A stretch of 64,000 bases of DNA, taken from positions 372,001 to 436,000 of the forward strand of contig NZ_JAFP01000001.1 of the NCBI RefSeq assembly GCF_000526195.1, written 5' to 3'. Below the pieces are notes generated by a model that made no database searches, had not been told where the DNA came from, and saw nothing but the letters and a program-made list of their open reading frames with translations. The translations under genes and the position numbers were made by a program. Positions within the stretch are counted from its first letter, which is position 1. Each line of letters begins with the position of its first letter. Shown one piece after another: positions 34,574 through 42,021 of the stretch. This DNA is from Hippea sp. KM1. GTDB taxonomy: Bacteria; Campylobacterota_A; Desulfurellia; Desulfurellales; Hippeaceae.

Positions 34574-34602
34574 TTGACAAAAATAGAGGAGTTGTGTATT
34601 TT
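34574..34602 (+). promoter_or_regulatory. ribD operon promoter
   Basis: TTGACA at 34574-34579, exact 17-bp spacer, TATTTT at 34597-34602. The predicted start of transcription coincides with the ribD ATG at 34610. No FMN riboswitch is seen in this leader. Confidence 0.7.
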
Positions 34603-34609
34603 CTTGGTA

Positions 34610-35698
34610 ATGGATAAAGATGAGTTCTTTATGAGAAGGGCCATAGAGTTAGCCAAAAAAGCAAGGAACAAGACTTGCCCGAATCCCCTGGTTGGTGCCG
34701 TTATTGTAAAAGACGGCAAAATCATAGGTGAAGGCTATCACAAAAGAGCCGGCCTGCCACATGCAGAGGTTGAGGCTATAAACTCCGTTGGCGATAAAAG
34801 CCTGCTAAAGGGCGCCACCATCTATGTCAACTTAGAGCCGTGCAACCACTATGGCAGAACCCCGCCTTGCTCGTTGGCCATCATACAATCCGGCATAAGC
34901 CGTGTTGTCATAGCCATGAGGGATGTAAATCAAAAGGCGAGGGGCGGTATTGAGAGGCTCAAAGAAGCAGGCATAGATGTGAGGGTTGGTGTTTTGGAGG
35001 ATGAGGCTAAAAGGCTTAATGAGGTTTTCATAGAGAATATAACAAAAAACAAGCCATTTTTCATAATGAAGGCTGCCATGCTTCTGAACGGTTGTATAAC
35101 GGTTAAAGGGGGTGTGTCTCAGTGGATAACATCCCAGAAGGCCCGCCGCTTCTCCCACAGGCTAAGGGGCACAAATAGCGCTGTCCTTGTGGGGATTAAT
35201 ACCGTTATAATGGATGATCCGCTTCTTACATGCCGCATTAAGGGATACAGGCAGCCAAAGAGGGTTGTCTTGGATATGAATATGAAGATACCGATATCGG
35301 CCAGGATGTTCAGCGAATACGCAGACAACATTTACATAATCACATCAAAGAACTCCGATGAGGCTAAAAAGAGGGTTTTAGAGTCGATGGGTGTCAATAT
35401 AGTGGAATGCAGCGTGAGCAACGGCGAATTCGACCCGATAGATTTATCCGAAAAACTCCTTAAAAACGATATATGTTCTTGTGTGGTTGAGGGTGGCAGC
35501 AGAACCCACGGTTATTTCCTCAAAAACGGCTTGTACAACAAGGCCTATCTCTTTTATGCTCCAAAGATCAGTGGCTCTTACGGTGCGTTTAATGTTGCGG
35601 GTTTTGAGGCCCCAAAGAGCTTAGACGGCGTCTCCTCCCTTAAGGATGCAAAGTGCAGAAAAGTGGGCGATGATTTGCTTATAGAGGGGTATTTTTAG
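34610..35698 (+). CDS. ribD: Bifunctional riboflavin deaminase/reductase
   Basis: RibD, about 362 residues, performs the second and third steps of riboflavin synthesis. The N-terminal deaminase has the zinc ligands in [10 protein letters not shown] and [12 protein letters not shown]. The C-terminal NADPH-dependent reductase shows [35 protein letters not shown] and [16 protein letters not shown] 34610 is chosen because upstream in-frame codons lie inside the promoter and the -10 ends seven bases before the ATG, implying a leaderless message. It is the first gene of rib-nusB-pyrF-pyrE. Confidence 0.94.
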   Translation: MDKDEFFMRRAIELAKKARNKTCPNPLVGAVIVKDGKIIGEGYHKRAGLPHAEVEAINSVGDKSLLKGATIYVNLEPCNHYGRTPPCSLAIIQSGISRVVIAMRDVNQKARGGIERLKEAGIDVRVGVLEDEAKRLNEVFIENITKNKPFFIMKAAMLLNGCITVKGGVSQWITSQKARRFSHRLRGTNSAVLVGINTVIMDDPLLTCRIKGYRQPKRVVLDMNMKIPISARMFSEYADNIYIITSKNSDEAKKRVLESMGVNIVECSVSNGEFDPIDLSEKLLKNDICSCVVEGGSRTHGYFLKNGLYNKAYLFYAPKISGSYGAFNVAGFEAPKSLDGVSSLKDAKCRKVGDDLLIEGYF

Positions 35699-35701
35699 GC
35701 C

Positions 35702-36334
35702 ATGTTTAGCGGTATTGTTGAGGAGGTTGGAAGGGTATCATCCATAAGGCAGATGCCCAAGGGCAAGAGGCTTTCGGTAAATGCATCGCTTTCTAAGCTT
35801 GTCGGTTTGGGCGATAGCATTGCCGTAAACGGCGCCTGTATGACGGTGGTTGAAAAAAGCGACAATGAGGTCTTTTTTGATGTCTCGTTTGAGAGCTTAA
35901 ATAAAACCAATCTGGGTTATCTAAGGGTTGGCGATTATGTCAACTTAGAGAGGGCTTTGTTGGTTGGTGGGAGATTGGACGGACACATGGTTTTGGGCCA
36001 TGTCGATACCACGGCTGTTGTTGAGTCTTTGGTCAGGCAGGGGGATTTTTTCCTGTTTAGGATAAAGATAAACGATTACATATACTCACATAGCGTCGAG
36101 AAGGGGTCTATATCCATAAACGGCGTAAGCCTAACCATAGCCGATCTTAAGAGGGATTATCTTGAGATTGCAGTTATCCCCTTCACCTTTGAGAATACCA
36201 ACCTTAAATACATAAAAAGCGGCGATGTGGTTAATATAGAGGTGGATATAATAGGCAAATATGTTAAGAAGTTCTTAGAGAGCAGCCAGCAGGGTTTAAC
36301 GGAGGATTTCTTAAAACTGCACGGCTTTGTTTAA
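35702..36334 (+). CDS. ribE: Riboflavin synthase alpha subunit
   Basis: Enzyme of 210 residues dismutating two lumazines to riboflavin. The N-terminal MFSGIVEEVG is the family signature. The two homologous barrel halves are visible: VGLGDSIAVNGACMTVV near residue 35 and VEKGSISINGVSLTI near 130, and each is followed by a VNLERAL or VNIEVDI strand. It follows ribD after 3 bp. A 65-bp gap to ribBA contains a fresh ribosome site. Confidence 0.95.
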   Translation: MFSGIVEEVGRVSSIRQMPKGKRLSVNASLSKLVGLGDSIAVNGACMTVVEKSDNEVFFDVSFESLNKTNLGYLRVGDYVNLERALLVGGRLDGHMVLGHVDTTAVVESLVRQGDFFLFRIKINDYIYSHSVEKGSISINGVSLTIADLKRDYLEIAVIPFTFENTNLKYIKSGDVVNIEVDIIGKYVKKFLESSQQGLTEDFLKLHGFV

Positions 36335-36399
36335 TTTATTTGAAACAATCAATGAGCTATTATAGAATAAACCGATTTTGATATGAAAGGAGAGTGGTG

Positions 36400-37605
36400 A
36401 TGTTTGCAACCGTTGAAGAGGCTATAAACGATATACGCTCGGGTAAAATGGTCATAATGGTCGATGATGAGGATAGGGAGAACGAGGGCGATTTTGTTAT
36501 GGCGGCCCAGTTTGTTACACCCGAGGCTATAAATTTCATGGCCAAATACGGCAGGGGGCTGATATGCCTGCCCATGGATGAGAAACTCATCGAAAAACTC
36601 GATTTGAAACTCATGACCGTTGATGAAAACGATAAATTCAAGACAGCCTTTACCGTATCCATCGATGCCCATCCGAGATTTGGTGTGACCACGGGTATAT
36701 CCGCCTTTGATAGGGCCACGACGATCCAGACGGCTATAAGGCCCGATGCAAAGCCTGAGGATTTAGTCAAACCCGGCCATATATTCCCGCTTAAGGCAAA
36801 AAGGGGTGGTGTTTTAGTAAGGGCAGGTCATACAGAGGGCAGTGTTGATTTAGCCAGGCTTGCAGGTCTCATACCGGCTGCTGTTATCTGTGAAATCATG
36901 AACGAAGATGGCACGATGGCAAGAAAGGAGCAGCTGCAGGATATAGCCAAGAGGTTTAACTTAAAGATAATCACCATTGCAAGCATAATAGAATACAGGA
37001 TGAAAAAGGAAAAGCTCATAGAGAGAACGGCTGAGGCTGATCTGCCCACAAAATACGGGCACTTCAAGATTATCGTTTATAAAAGCAAGGTGGACGATTT
37101 TGAGCATGTGGCCCTTGTAAAGGGTAAGATAAACAAGAACGAGCCGACGCTGGTTAGGGTTCATTCGTCTTGCCTTACAGGCGATATATTGGGGTCTTTG
37201 AGGTGTGATTGCGGCGATCAACTCCATGCAGCAATGGAGATGGTTGAAAAGGAGGGCAAGGGCGTTGTGCTCTATATGCAGCAGGAGGGCAGGGGTATAG
37301 GTTTGACCAACAAGATTAAGGCCTATGCCCTTCAGGATCAGGGATACGATACGGTTGAGGCCAATATTAAGTTGGGCTTTAAGCCGGATTTGAGAAATTA
37401 CGGCATAGGGGCGCAGATTTTGGTCGATTTGGGTGTTGGCAAGATAAGGTTAATGACCAATAACCCCAAAAAGATAGTAGGGCTTGAGGGCTATGGGCTT
37501 GAGATAGTTGAAAGGGTGCCTATTGAGATAGCCCCAAACGAGGTCAATAAGTGTTATTTAGAAACAAAGAAGACAAAGATGGGTCATCTTTTAACCAAGG
37601 TTTAA
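36400..37605 (+). CDS. ribBA: 3,4-DHBP synthase / GTP cyclohydrolase II fusion
   Basis: Fused enzyme of about 401 residues supplying both precursors for riboflavin. The RibB half begins [20 protein letters not shown] with the acidic active-site loop [10 protein letters not shown] near residue 22. The RibA half has the zinc site [20 protein letters not shown] near residue 250 and the GTP-binding [21 protein letters not shown] at 36386-36392 sets the start at ATG 36400; the ORF could be opened two codons earlier. The fusion is common in bacteria. Confidence 0.95.
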   Translation: MFATVEEAINDIRSGKMVIMVDDEDRENEGDFVMAAQFVTPEAINFMAKYGRGLICLPMDEKLIEKLDLKLMTVDENDKFKTAFTVSIDAHPRFGVTTGISAFDRATTIQTAIRPDAKPEDLVKPGHIFPLKAKRGGVLVRAGHTEGSVDLARLAGLIPAAVICEIMNEDGTMARKEQLQDIAKRFNLKIITIASIIEYRMKKEKLIERTAEADLPTKYGHFKIIVYKSKVDDFEHVALVKGKINKNEPTLVRVHSSCLTGDILGSLRCDCGDQLHAAMEMVEKEGKGVVLYMQQEGRGIGLTNKIKAYALQDQGYDTVEANIKLGFKPDLRNYGIGAQILVDLGVGKIRLMTNNPKKIVGLEGYGLEIVERVPIEIAPNEVNKCYLETKKTKMGHLLTKV

Positions 37606-37617
37606 GGAGAGGTTTCG

Positions 37618-38076
37618 ATGAGGATTGTTGAGGGTATTTTAGATGCAAAGGATATCAGGGTTGCAGTGATAGTCAGCAGGTTTAATAGCTTTATCACCAC
37701 CAAGCTTTTGGATGGTGCCAAGGATGCATTTGTCAGGCATAACGGCGATGAGAACAATATGGATGTGTTTATGGTGCCTGGGGCGTTTGAGATTCCAATG
37801 CTTCTGTCGAAGCTGGCCGAGAAGGATTATGACGGCATCCTTTGCCTGGGCGCTGTAATCAGGGGTTCGACGCCACATTTCGATTTTGTGGCAAATGAGA
37901 CGGCCAAAGGCATAGCGCAGGTTTCGTTAAAGAGTAAAATGCCTATCTCTTTCGGCATACTTACAACAGATACTATAGAGCAGGCCATAGAAAGGGCAGG
38001 AACGAAGATGGGTAATAAGGGTTTTGATGCTATGGTTGCCCTTCTTGAGATGATAAACCTTTATAAGCAAGTGTGA
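37618..38076 (+). CDS. ribH: 6,7-dimethyl-8-ribityllumazine synthase
   Basis: RibH of 152 residues joins DHBP and the pyrimidine to form lumazine. Recognisable segments are VIVSRFNSFITTKLLDGA near the N-terminus, VPGAFEIPMLLSKLA near residue 54 and LCLGAVIRGSTPHFDFVA near 80, holding the catalytic His. PISFGILTTDTIEQAIERAG is the conserved C-terminal strand. It starts 12 bp after ribBA with GGAGAGG in front and precedes nusB by 3 bp. Confidence 0.95.
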   Translation: MRIVEGILDAKDIRVAVIVSRFNSFITTKLLDGAKDAFVRHNGDENNMDVFMVPGAFEIPMLLSKLAEKDYDGILCLGAVIRGSTPHFDFVANETAKGIAQVSLKSKMPISFGILTTDTIEQAIERAGTKMGNKGFDAMVALLEMINLYKQV

Positions 38077-38079
38077 GCC

Positions 38080-38481
38080 ATGTCCAGAAGGAAAGCCAGA
38101 ACCGTAGCTGTTCAATACATATATTCAAAGGAGTTTGGAAACGAGGACGGCCCTTTTGAGTTTATGGACTTTGTGGGCCAACCCAAAAAAGAGGACGATA
38201 GGTTGTTTGCCAAAGGCCTGATTGAGGGGACACTGAGCAACTTAGACATAATAAACAACCTCATAAAGAAGTATGCGGCGGTGGGGGAGGATATAATGTC
38301 TTTGATTGATAAGAGCATACTGAGGGTTGGCATATATGAGCTTCTGTTTCACAGGCAGGCCCACCCCGTTGTGGTTATAAACGAGTATGTTAATATAGCC
38401 AAGGAGCTTTCCAAGGATAGCTCAAAGGCCCTGGTTAATGCCATTTTAGATAGGATATACAAGGGAGAGTTTAATGAATGA
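38080..38481 (+). CDS. nusB: Transcription antitermination factor NusB
   Basis: All-helical RNA-binding protein of 133 residues needed with NusE for rRNA antitermination. It starts with the usual Arg-rich SRRKARTVAVQYIYS. The C-terminal segments ILRVGIYELLFHRQAHPVVV, NEYVNIAKELSKDSSKALVN and AILDRIYK match the family closely. The rib-nusB arrangement is widespread in bacteria. The end overlaps pyrF by 8 bp. Confidence 0.95.
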   Translation: MSRRKARTVAVQYIYSKEFGNEDGPFEFMDFVGQPKKEDDRLFAKGLIEGTLSNLDIINNLIKKYAAVGEDIMSLIDKSILRVGIYELLFHRQAHPVVVINEYVNIAKELSKDSSKALVNAILDRIYKGEFNE

Positions 38482-39193
38482 GAAAATAATCGTTGCTTTG
38501 GATTTGAGGGGATTTGACAACATCTTAAGGGTTGTTGATAGTCTAAAGCAAGCCGTATGGTTTAAGGTTGGTGCTGTTAACTTTACGGCTTACGGGATTC
38601 GCCTGATAGAGGAGCTAAAAAACAGGGGCAAGAAGGTCTTTTTGGACCTTAAATACCACGACATACCCAATACGGTTAAGGGCGCAGTCTATGAAGCTGC
38701 CCATATGGGTGTTGATATGTTGACGATACACTCTATCGGCGGTTGTGCCATGATGAAGGCGGCTGCCGATGCCGTTAGGGAGTTTGAGGAGAAGGAGGGT
38801 AAAAAAGGCCCCATGATTCTGGCCGTTACGGTTTTGACGAGTATGGATGAGAGTTCCCTAAAAAACGATATGTTTATTAATGATTCGGTGGAAAATACGG
38901 TTTTGAGGCTTGCTCAGAACGCTATGAAATCCTCCATCAATGGACTTGTGGCATCGGCCAAAGAAACGGTTATGTTGAGGGAAAAATTTGGGGATTATTT
39001 TACCATCGTAACGCCGGGCATCAGGCCTTCCTGGGCATCAAAACAGGATCAAAAAAGGGTAACAACGCCTTCAGATGCTATAAGGTTTGGCAGTAATTAC
39101 ATGGTTATAGGCAGGCCAATATACGAGGCTGTTGACCCAGCCGAAGCATTTGAAAAAATAAGAAAGGAGATAGAGGATGTTGACGCAAGATGA
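38474..39193 (+). CDS. pyrF: Orotidine-5'-phosphate decarboxylase
   Basis: TIM-barrel decarboxylase of 239 residues making UMP. The catalytic motif DLKYHDIPNTV lies near residue 57 and VTPGIRPSW near 178; the phosphate-binding end MVIGRPIYEA is near 212. The N-terminal IIVALDLRG is typical. It overlaps nusB by 8 bp and pyrE by 17 bp, so the last two steps of pyrimidine synthesis are coupled in reverse enzymatic order. Confidence 0.95.
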   Translation: MNEKIIVALDLRGFDNILRVVDSLKQAVWFKVGAVNFTAYGIRLIEELKNRGKKVFLDLKYHDIPNTVKGAVYEAAHMGVDMLTIHSIGGCAMMKAAADAVREFEEKEGKKGPMILAVTVLTSMDESSLKNDMFINDSVENTVLRLAQNAMKSSINGLVASAKETVMLREKFGDYFTIVTPGIRPSWASKQDQKRVTTPSDAIRFGSNYMVIGRPIYEAVDPAEAFEKIRKEIEDVDAR

Positions 39194-39764
39194 AGCATTG
39201 GAATTGTATAAGAAGCGCAATGCTTACCTGCAGGGGCATTTTTTGCTCTCAAGCGGCCTTCACAGTGAGTTTTATCTTCAGAGTGCCCTCGTTCTTCAAT
39301 ATCCGCATGATGCATGGAAGCTGTGTTCTTCCATTGCGGAGTATTTTAAGGATAAGCAGATAGATGTCGTTGTTGCCCCTGCTATGGGCGGTGTCTTGGT
39401 TTCTTACGATGTGGCCAGGGCTTTGGGTGAAAATGTAAGGAGCATTTTTGCCGAAAGGGTTGAGGGTAAATTAACCCTCAGAAGGGGCTTTACGATAGGA
39501 AAGGATGAGCGTGTGTTGGTGGTTGAGGATGTTGTAACTACCGGAAAAAGCGTCAGAGAGACCCTTGAGGTGGTAAGGCAATTTACAGACAACATCGTGG
39601 GAATTGGTGCTTTGGTTGACAGGGGCGGGAATTTCGACCCTGAGGGTCTGGATTATTTCCCGTTGATTAAGCTAAAGATAGAAAACTATGAACCGGATAA
39701 CTGTCCGCTTTGCAAAAAGGGTATACCCTTACAAAAGCCGGGCAGCAGGTTTATAAAGAAGTAA
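39177..39764 (+). CDS. pyrE: Orotate phosphoribosyltransferase
   Basis: PyrE of 195 residues forms OMP from orotate and PRPP. The PRPP motif is VLVVEDVVTTGKSVRETL near residue 117; VVAPAMGGVLVSYDVARALG near 63 and FAERVEGKLTLRRGF are family segments. A C-terminal Cys pair, NCPLCKKG, is an extra. AAGGAG seven bases before ATG 39177, inside pyrF, supports the start. Its stop codon lies in the left arm of the long hairpin shared with the convergent degP gene. Confidence 0.94.
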   Translation: MLTQDEALELYKKRNAYLQGHFLLSSGLHSEFYLQSALVLQYPHDAWKLCSSIAEYFKDKQIDVVVAPAMGGVLVSYDVARALGENVRSIFAERVEGKLTLRRGFTIGKDERVLVVEDVVTTGKSVRETLEVVRQFTDNIVGIGALVDRGGNFDPEGLDYFPLIKLKIENYEPDNCPLCKKGIPLQKPGSRFIKK

Positions 39765-39786
39765 GACCCGGGCGGGTCTTACTTCT
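39757..39786. terminator. Bidirectional hairpin between pyrE and degP
   Basis: AGAAGTAAGACCCG (39757-39770) and CGGGTCTTACTTCT (39773-39786) form a long perfect stem with a tiny GC loop. Both convergent stop codons, pyrE TAA and degP TAA (complement), lie inside the arms. No T-run follows on either strand, so it may act as an mRNA 3' end stabiliser or a factor-assisted terminator rather than a standard intrinsic terminator. Confidence 0.7.
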
Positions 39787-41158
39787 GAATGGTTATGAAT
39801 ATGTGCGTATTCCCCCTCAGTATGTCTAAGAATATGACATTCTTGGCTTTCTCTATGATCTTTTTGAACTCTGCAACGCTCTTGATGGGCTTGTAATTCA
39901 GCTTAACCACCACATCGCCTTCCTTTAGGCCAACCATTCGTGCAAATGAATTGGGTTCGACATTGACTATGACGACGCCGTGGGTCGTATCAAGGTCGTA
40001 TTTTTTGGCTATTTGCGGTGTTATGTTGGCAACGGAGAATCCGAAGTCTGTTTTGTAAACGCCGCCCTCCTGAGATGTTTCTGATAGGTTCTCTGGCCTT
40101 TCTCCTAACTTAACATCAACGGTTATTCTCTTATGGTCTCTGATTATGCCTAACTTTATGGTTGTGCCTGGTTTATAGCTGGATATGATGTATGGCAAAT
40201 CGTATGAGGATTTTAGCGGCTTGTTGTCCACGCTTATTATAATATCACCCGGTTTTAAGCCAGCTTTGTATGCTGCCGAATCTTTGAGCACCTGCGATAT
40301 TATGGCGCCGTGTGTGTTCTTTAGGTTCAAACTCTTTGCAGCCTCGGGTGTTAGGGGTTGTATCATCACGCCTAAATAGCCCCTCTTTACCTTCTGACCC
40401 TTCATCAGGTATGTCAACTCACTCTTGACCATGTTTATGGGTATGGCAAATCCTATACCCTGGCCGTTTGCTATTATTGCTGTGTTGATGCCTATAACCT
40501 CACCCTTCATGTTGACTAAAGGACCACCGGAGTTTCCTGGGTTGATGGCAGCATCGGTCTGCAAGAAGTGGTCAAACGGACCTTCGCCTATAACCCTTCC
40601 CTTTGCTGATATGATTCCGACCGTTACTGTGCCGTTTAGGCCAAACGGGTTTCCAACGGCAACAACCCAATCGCCCACCTCTATGTCGTCTGAGTTTCCA
40701 AGCTTCAGTGTGGGCAAATCACCGCTTGGTTTGATCTTTATTAAGGCTATATCGGCCTTTGGGTCTGTGCCTATGACCTTTGCCTTATAAACATCGCCTG
40801 AGTTTAGGAGCGTTACCCTTATGTCCGATGCCCTCTTGATTACATGATAGTTGGTTAGTATGTATCCGTCCTTTGAGATGATAAAACCTGAACCGAGGGC
40901 GTGCACCTTTCTTTTGATTACAGGCGGTCCGAAGTTGTTGAAGAAGTTTTTGAAGAAGAAATCGAACGGGTCGTTCTGGTCGAACTTAAACTCGCTGAAG
41001 GGGTTTTGGTATTTGATTACCTGAGTGGTGCTGATGTTTACAACAGCTGGCAATACCTTTTTGGCGACATCCCTAACATTTGGCAGGTTTGCGGCGTTGA
41101 TGCTTTGGCTTAGTATGATGCTGGCTATTAACACCATCAAGAACCTGAGTCTTCTCAT
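39779..41158 (-). CDS. degP: DegP/HtrA-family periplasmic serine protease
   Basis: Do-like protease-chaperone of 459 residues. An N-terminal signal peptide (MRRLRFLMVLIASIILSQSINA) directs export. The catalytic triad is His in TNYHVIKRA, Asp in DPKADIALIKI and Ser in NPGNSGGPLV. Two PDZ domains follow (about residues 265-350 and 370-455) with LGVMIQPLTPEAAKSL and VVIVNVEPNSFARMVGLK. It degrades or refolds misfolded envelope proteins. AGGAGG lies before the ATG. It is the second gene after a 67-aa exported protein, downstream of a tandem-repeat box like that of the window's OmpR-type regulator. Confidence 0.94.
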   Translation of the reverse strand: MRRLRFLMVLIASIILSQSINAANLPNVRDVAKKVLPAVVNISTTQVIKYQNPFSEFKFDQNDPFDFFFKNFFNNFGPPVIKRKVHALGSGFIISKDGYILTNYHVIKRASDIRVTLLNSGDVYKAKVIGTDPKADIALIKIKPSGDLPTLKLGNSDDIEVGDWVVAVGNPFGLNGTVTVGIISAKGRVIGEGPFDHFLQTDAAINPGNSGGPLVNMKGEVIGINTAIIANGQGIGFAIPINMVKSELTYLMKGQKVKRGYLGVMIQPLTPEAAKSLNLKNTHGAIISQVLKDSAAYKAGLKPGDIIISVDNKPLKSSYDLPYIISSYKPGTTIKLGIIRDHKRITVDVKLGERPENLSETSQEGGVYKTDFGFSVANITPQIAKKYDLDTTHGVVIVNVEPNSFARMVGLKEGDVVVKLNYKPIKSVAEFKKIIEKAKNVIFLDILRGNTHIFITIQK

Positions 41159-41170
41159 AGCTCACCTCCT

Positions 41171-41374
41171 TTAGACTGCTATATTTTTTACTTTAATGGT
41201 TTTTCTGTCGCTTTTTACCTCAAGGTTTAATATCCTGCTGACCTTTGCAAGCTCTGTTGTTTTGTTGACATCGGCTATTCTGGGTCTTGAGAGTGCCGAC
41301 CTGAACGATGCAATAGATGGATTTGTGGCGAATATGGTCATCAAAATGCTTCCAAGCACAATTCCCCTTCTCAT
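41171..41374 (-). CDS. Small exported protein of unknown function upstream of degP
   Basis: 67 residues with an N-terminal signal-like stretch (MRRGIVLGSILMTIFATNPS), cleavage likely after Ala22, leaving a basic mature peptide of about 45 residues (SFRSALSRPRIADVNKTTEL onward) with no Cys. AAGGAGG six bases before the ATG is a strong ribosome site. It starts 12 bp before degP in the same direction and is probably the first gene of that operon. No family is recognised. Position and export suggest an envelope-stress or protease-associated role, which is inference only. Confidence 0.65.
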   Translation of the reverse strand: MRRGIVLGSILMTIFATNPSIASFRSALSRPRIADVNKTTELAKVSRILNLEVKSDRKTIKVKNIAV

Positions 41375-41401
41375 CCTCCACCTCCTTAAATCTTTTGTCG
41401 A

Positions 41402-41433
41402 ATAATACTATTTAAATATTACAAAAAGATTAC
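41402..41433 (-). promoter_or_regulatory. Promoter and regulator box of the 67-aa/degP operon
   Basis: Minus strand: the box (41414-41433) contains GTAATCTTTTTGTAAT, two GTAAT half-sites 11 bp apart, followed after six bases by the -10-like TATTAT (41402-41407). No good -35 hexamer is present; the box overlaps its position, as at activator-dependent OmpR-family promoters. A 17/20 match lies at 49331-49350 in front of the response-regulator gene. Confidence 0.6.
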
Positions 41434-41497
41434 AGGTTGTTATTTATCTGTGGATGTTGATGTTTTTTAATTTATCTGCCCGGCTTTTTGCTATTTG

Positions 41498-41527
41498 TTG
41501 ATTTTTCAAGGCTCCTGTGTTTATAAT
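41498..41527 (+). promoter_or_regulatory. Promoter of the monooxygenase-fold gene
   Basis: TTGATT at 41498-41503, 18-bp spacer, perfect TATAAT at 41522-41527. Transcription would start near 41534, giving a leader of about 20 bases with a strong AGGAGG site before ATG 41553. Confidence 0.65.
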
Positions 41528-41552
41528 GCAACAAAGTTTTTTAGGAGGGGTT

Positions 41553-41864
41553 ATGATAGCTCGAATCTGGCATGGAAGGACGAGGGTTGATGATTTTGAG
41601 AGGTATTCTGATTTTTTAATAGAAAGAGCAATTCCGGATTATAAAAACACTGAGGGTTTTATTAAGCTTGTTTTTTTGAGAAAAAAGACAGAAAAGGAAG
41701 CGCATTTTACATTGATTACCTTCTGGAAGGATATCGATGCCATTAAAAAATTTGCAGGCGAGGATTACGAAAAGGCAAAGTATTATGAAGAGGATAGGAA
41801 GTTTCTGCTGGAATTTGAGGAAAATGTTGAGCACTATGATGTTTTTGCAGAGGAGTATGCATAA
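41553..41864 (+). CDS. Antibiotic-biosynthesis-monooxygenase (ABM) fold protein
   Basis: Small dimeric ferredoxin-like fold protein of 103 residues. Features of the ABM family: MIARIWHGRTRVDDFERYSD at the N-terminus, a central LVFLRKKTEKEAHFTLITFW strand pair, and a C-terminal EENVEHYDVFAEEY. Family members include quinol monooxygenases and haem-degrading proteins; many are uncharacterised. TAGGAGG before ATG 41553 selects this start over the frame opening at 41517. It has its own promoter and stands alone. The function is not assignable. Confidence 0.75.
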   Translation: MIARIWHGRTRVDDFERYSDFLIERAIPDYKNTEGFIKLVFLRKKTEKEAHFTLITFWKDIDAIKKFAGEDYEKAKYYEEDRKFLLEFEENVEHYDVFAEEYA

Positions 41865-42021
41865 GAAGCTTGGCAGTATCACTTAGAAGGCTTAAGTCCT
41901 GCAAGGGTTAAAAGACTTGGCTTTTGATTTTGGTTTTTTTGTTTCTTTCAAGGTTATATTGTCACTTGATGATACCGAAAATATTACCATTAATCATAAT
42001 TTGAGGTTTACACAAATAGGA
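41865..42021. other. Intergenic spacer, nothing clear
   Basis: 157 bp between two convergent genes. Bases 41894-41925 contain AAGTC and GACTT arms that could form a weak five-bp hairpin followed by T-rich DNA, a possible terminator for the ABM gene. A reading frame of about 45 codons without a start (…LSLDDTENITINHNLRFTQI) runs to the TAG at 42036 but resembles nothing recognised. Confidence 0.3.

Noticed and set aside
34500-34610. FMN riboswitch before ribD
   Set aside because: None of the conserved RFN blocks is present; the space is only large enough for a promoter and the ATG follows directly.
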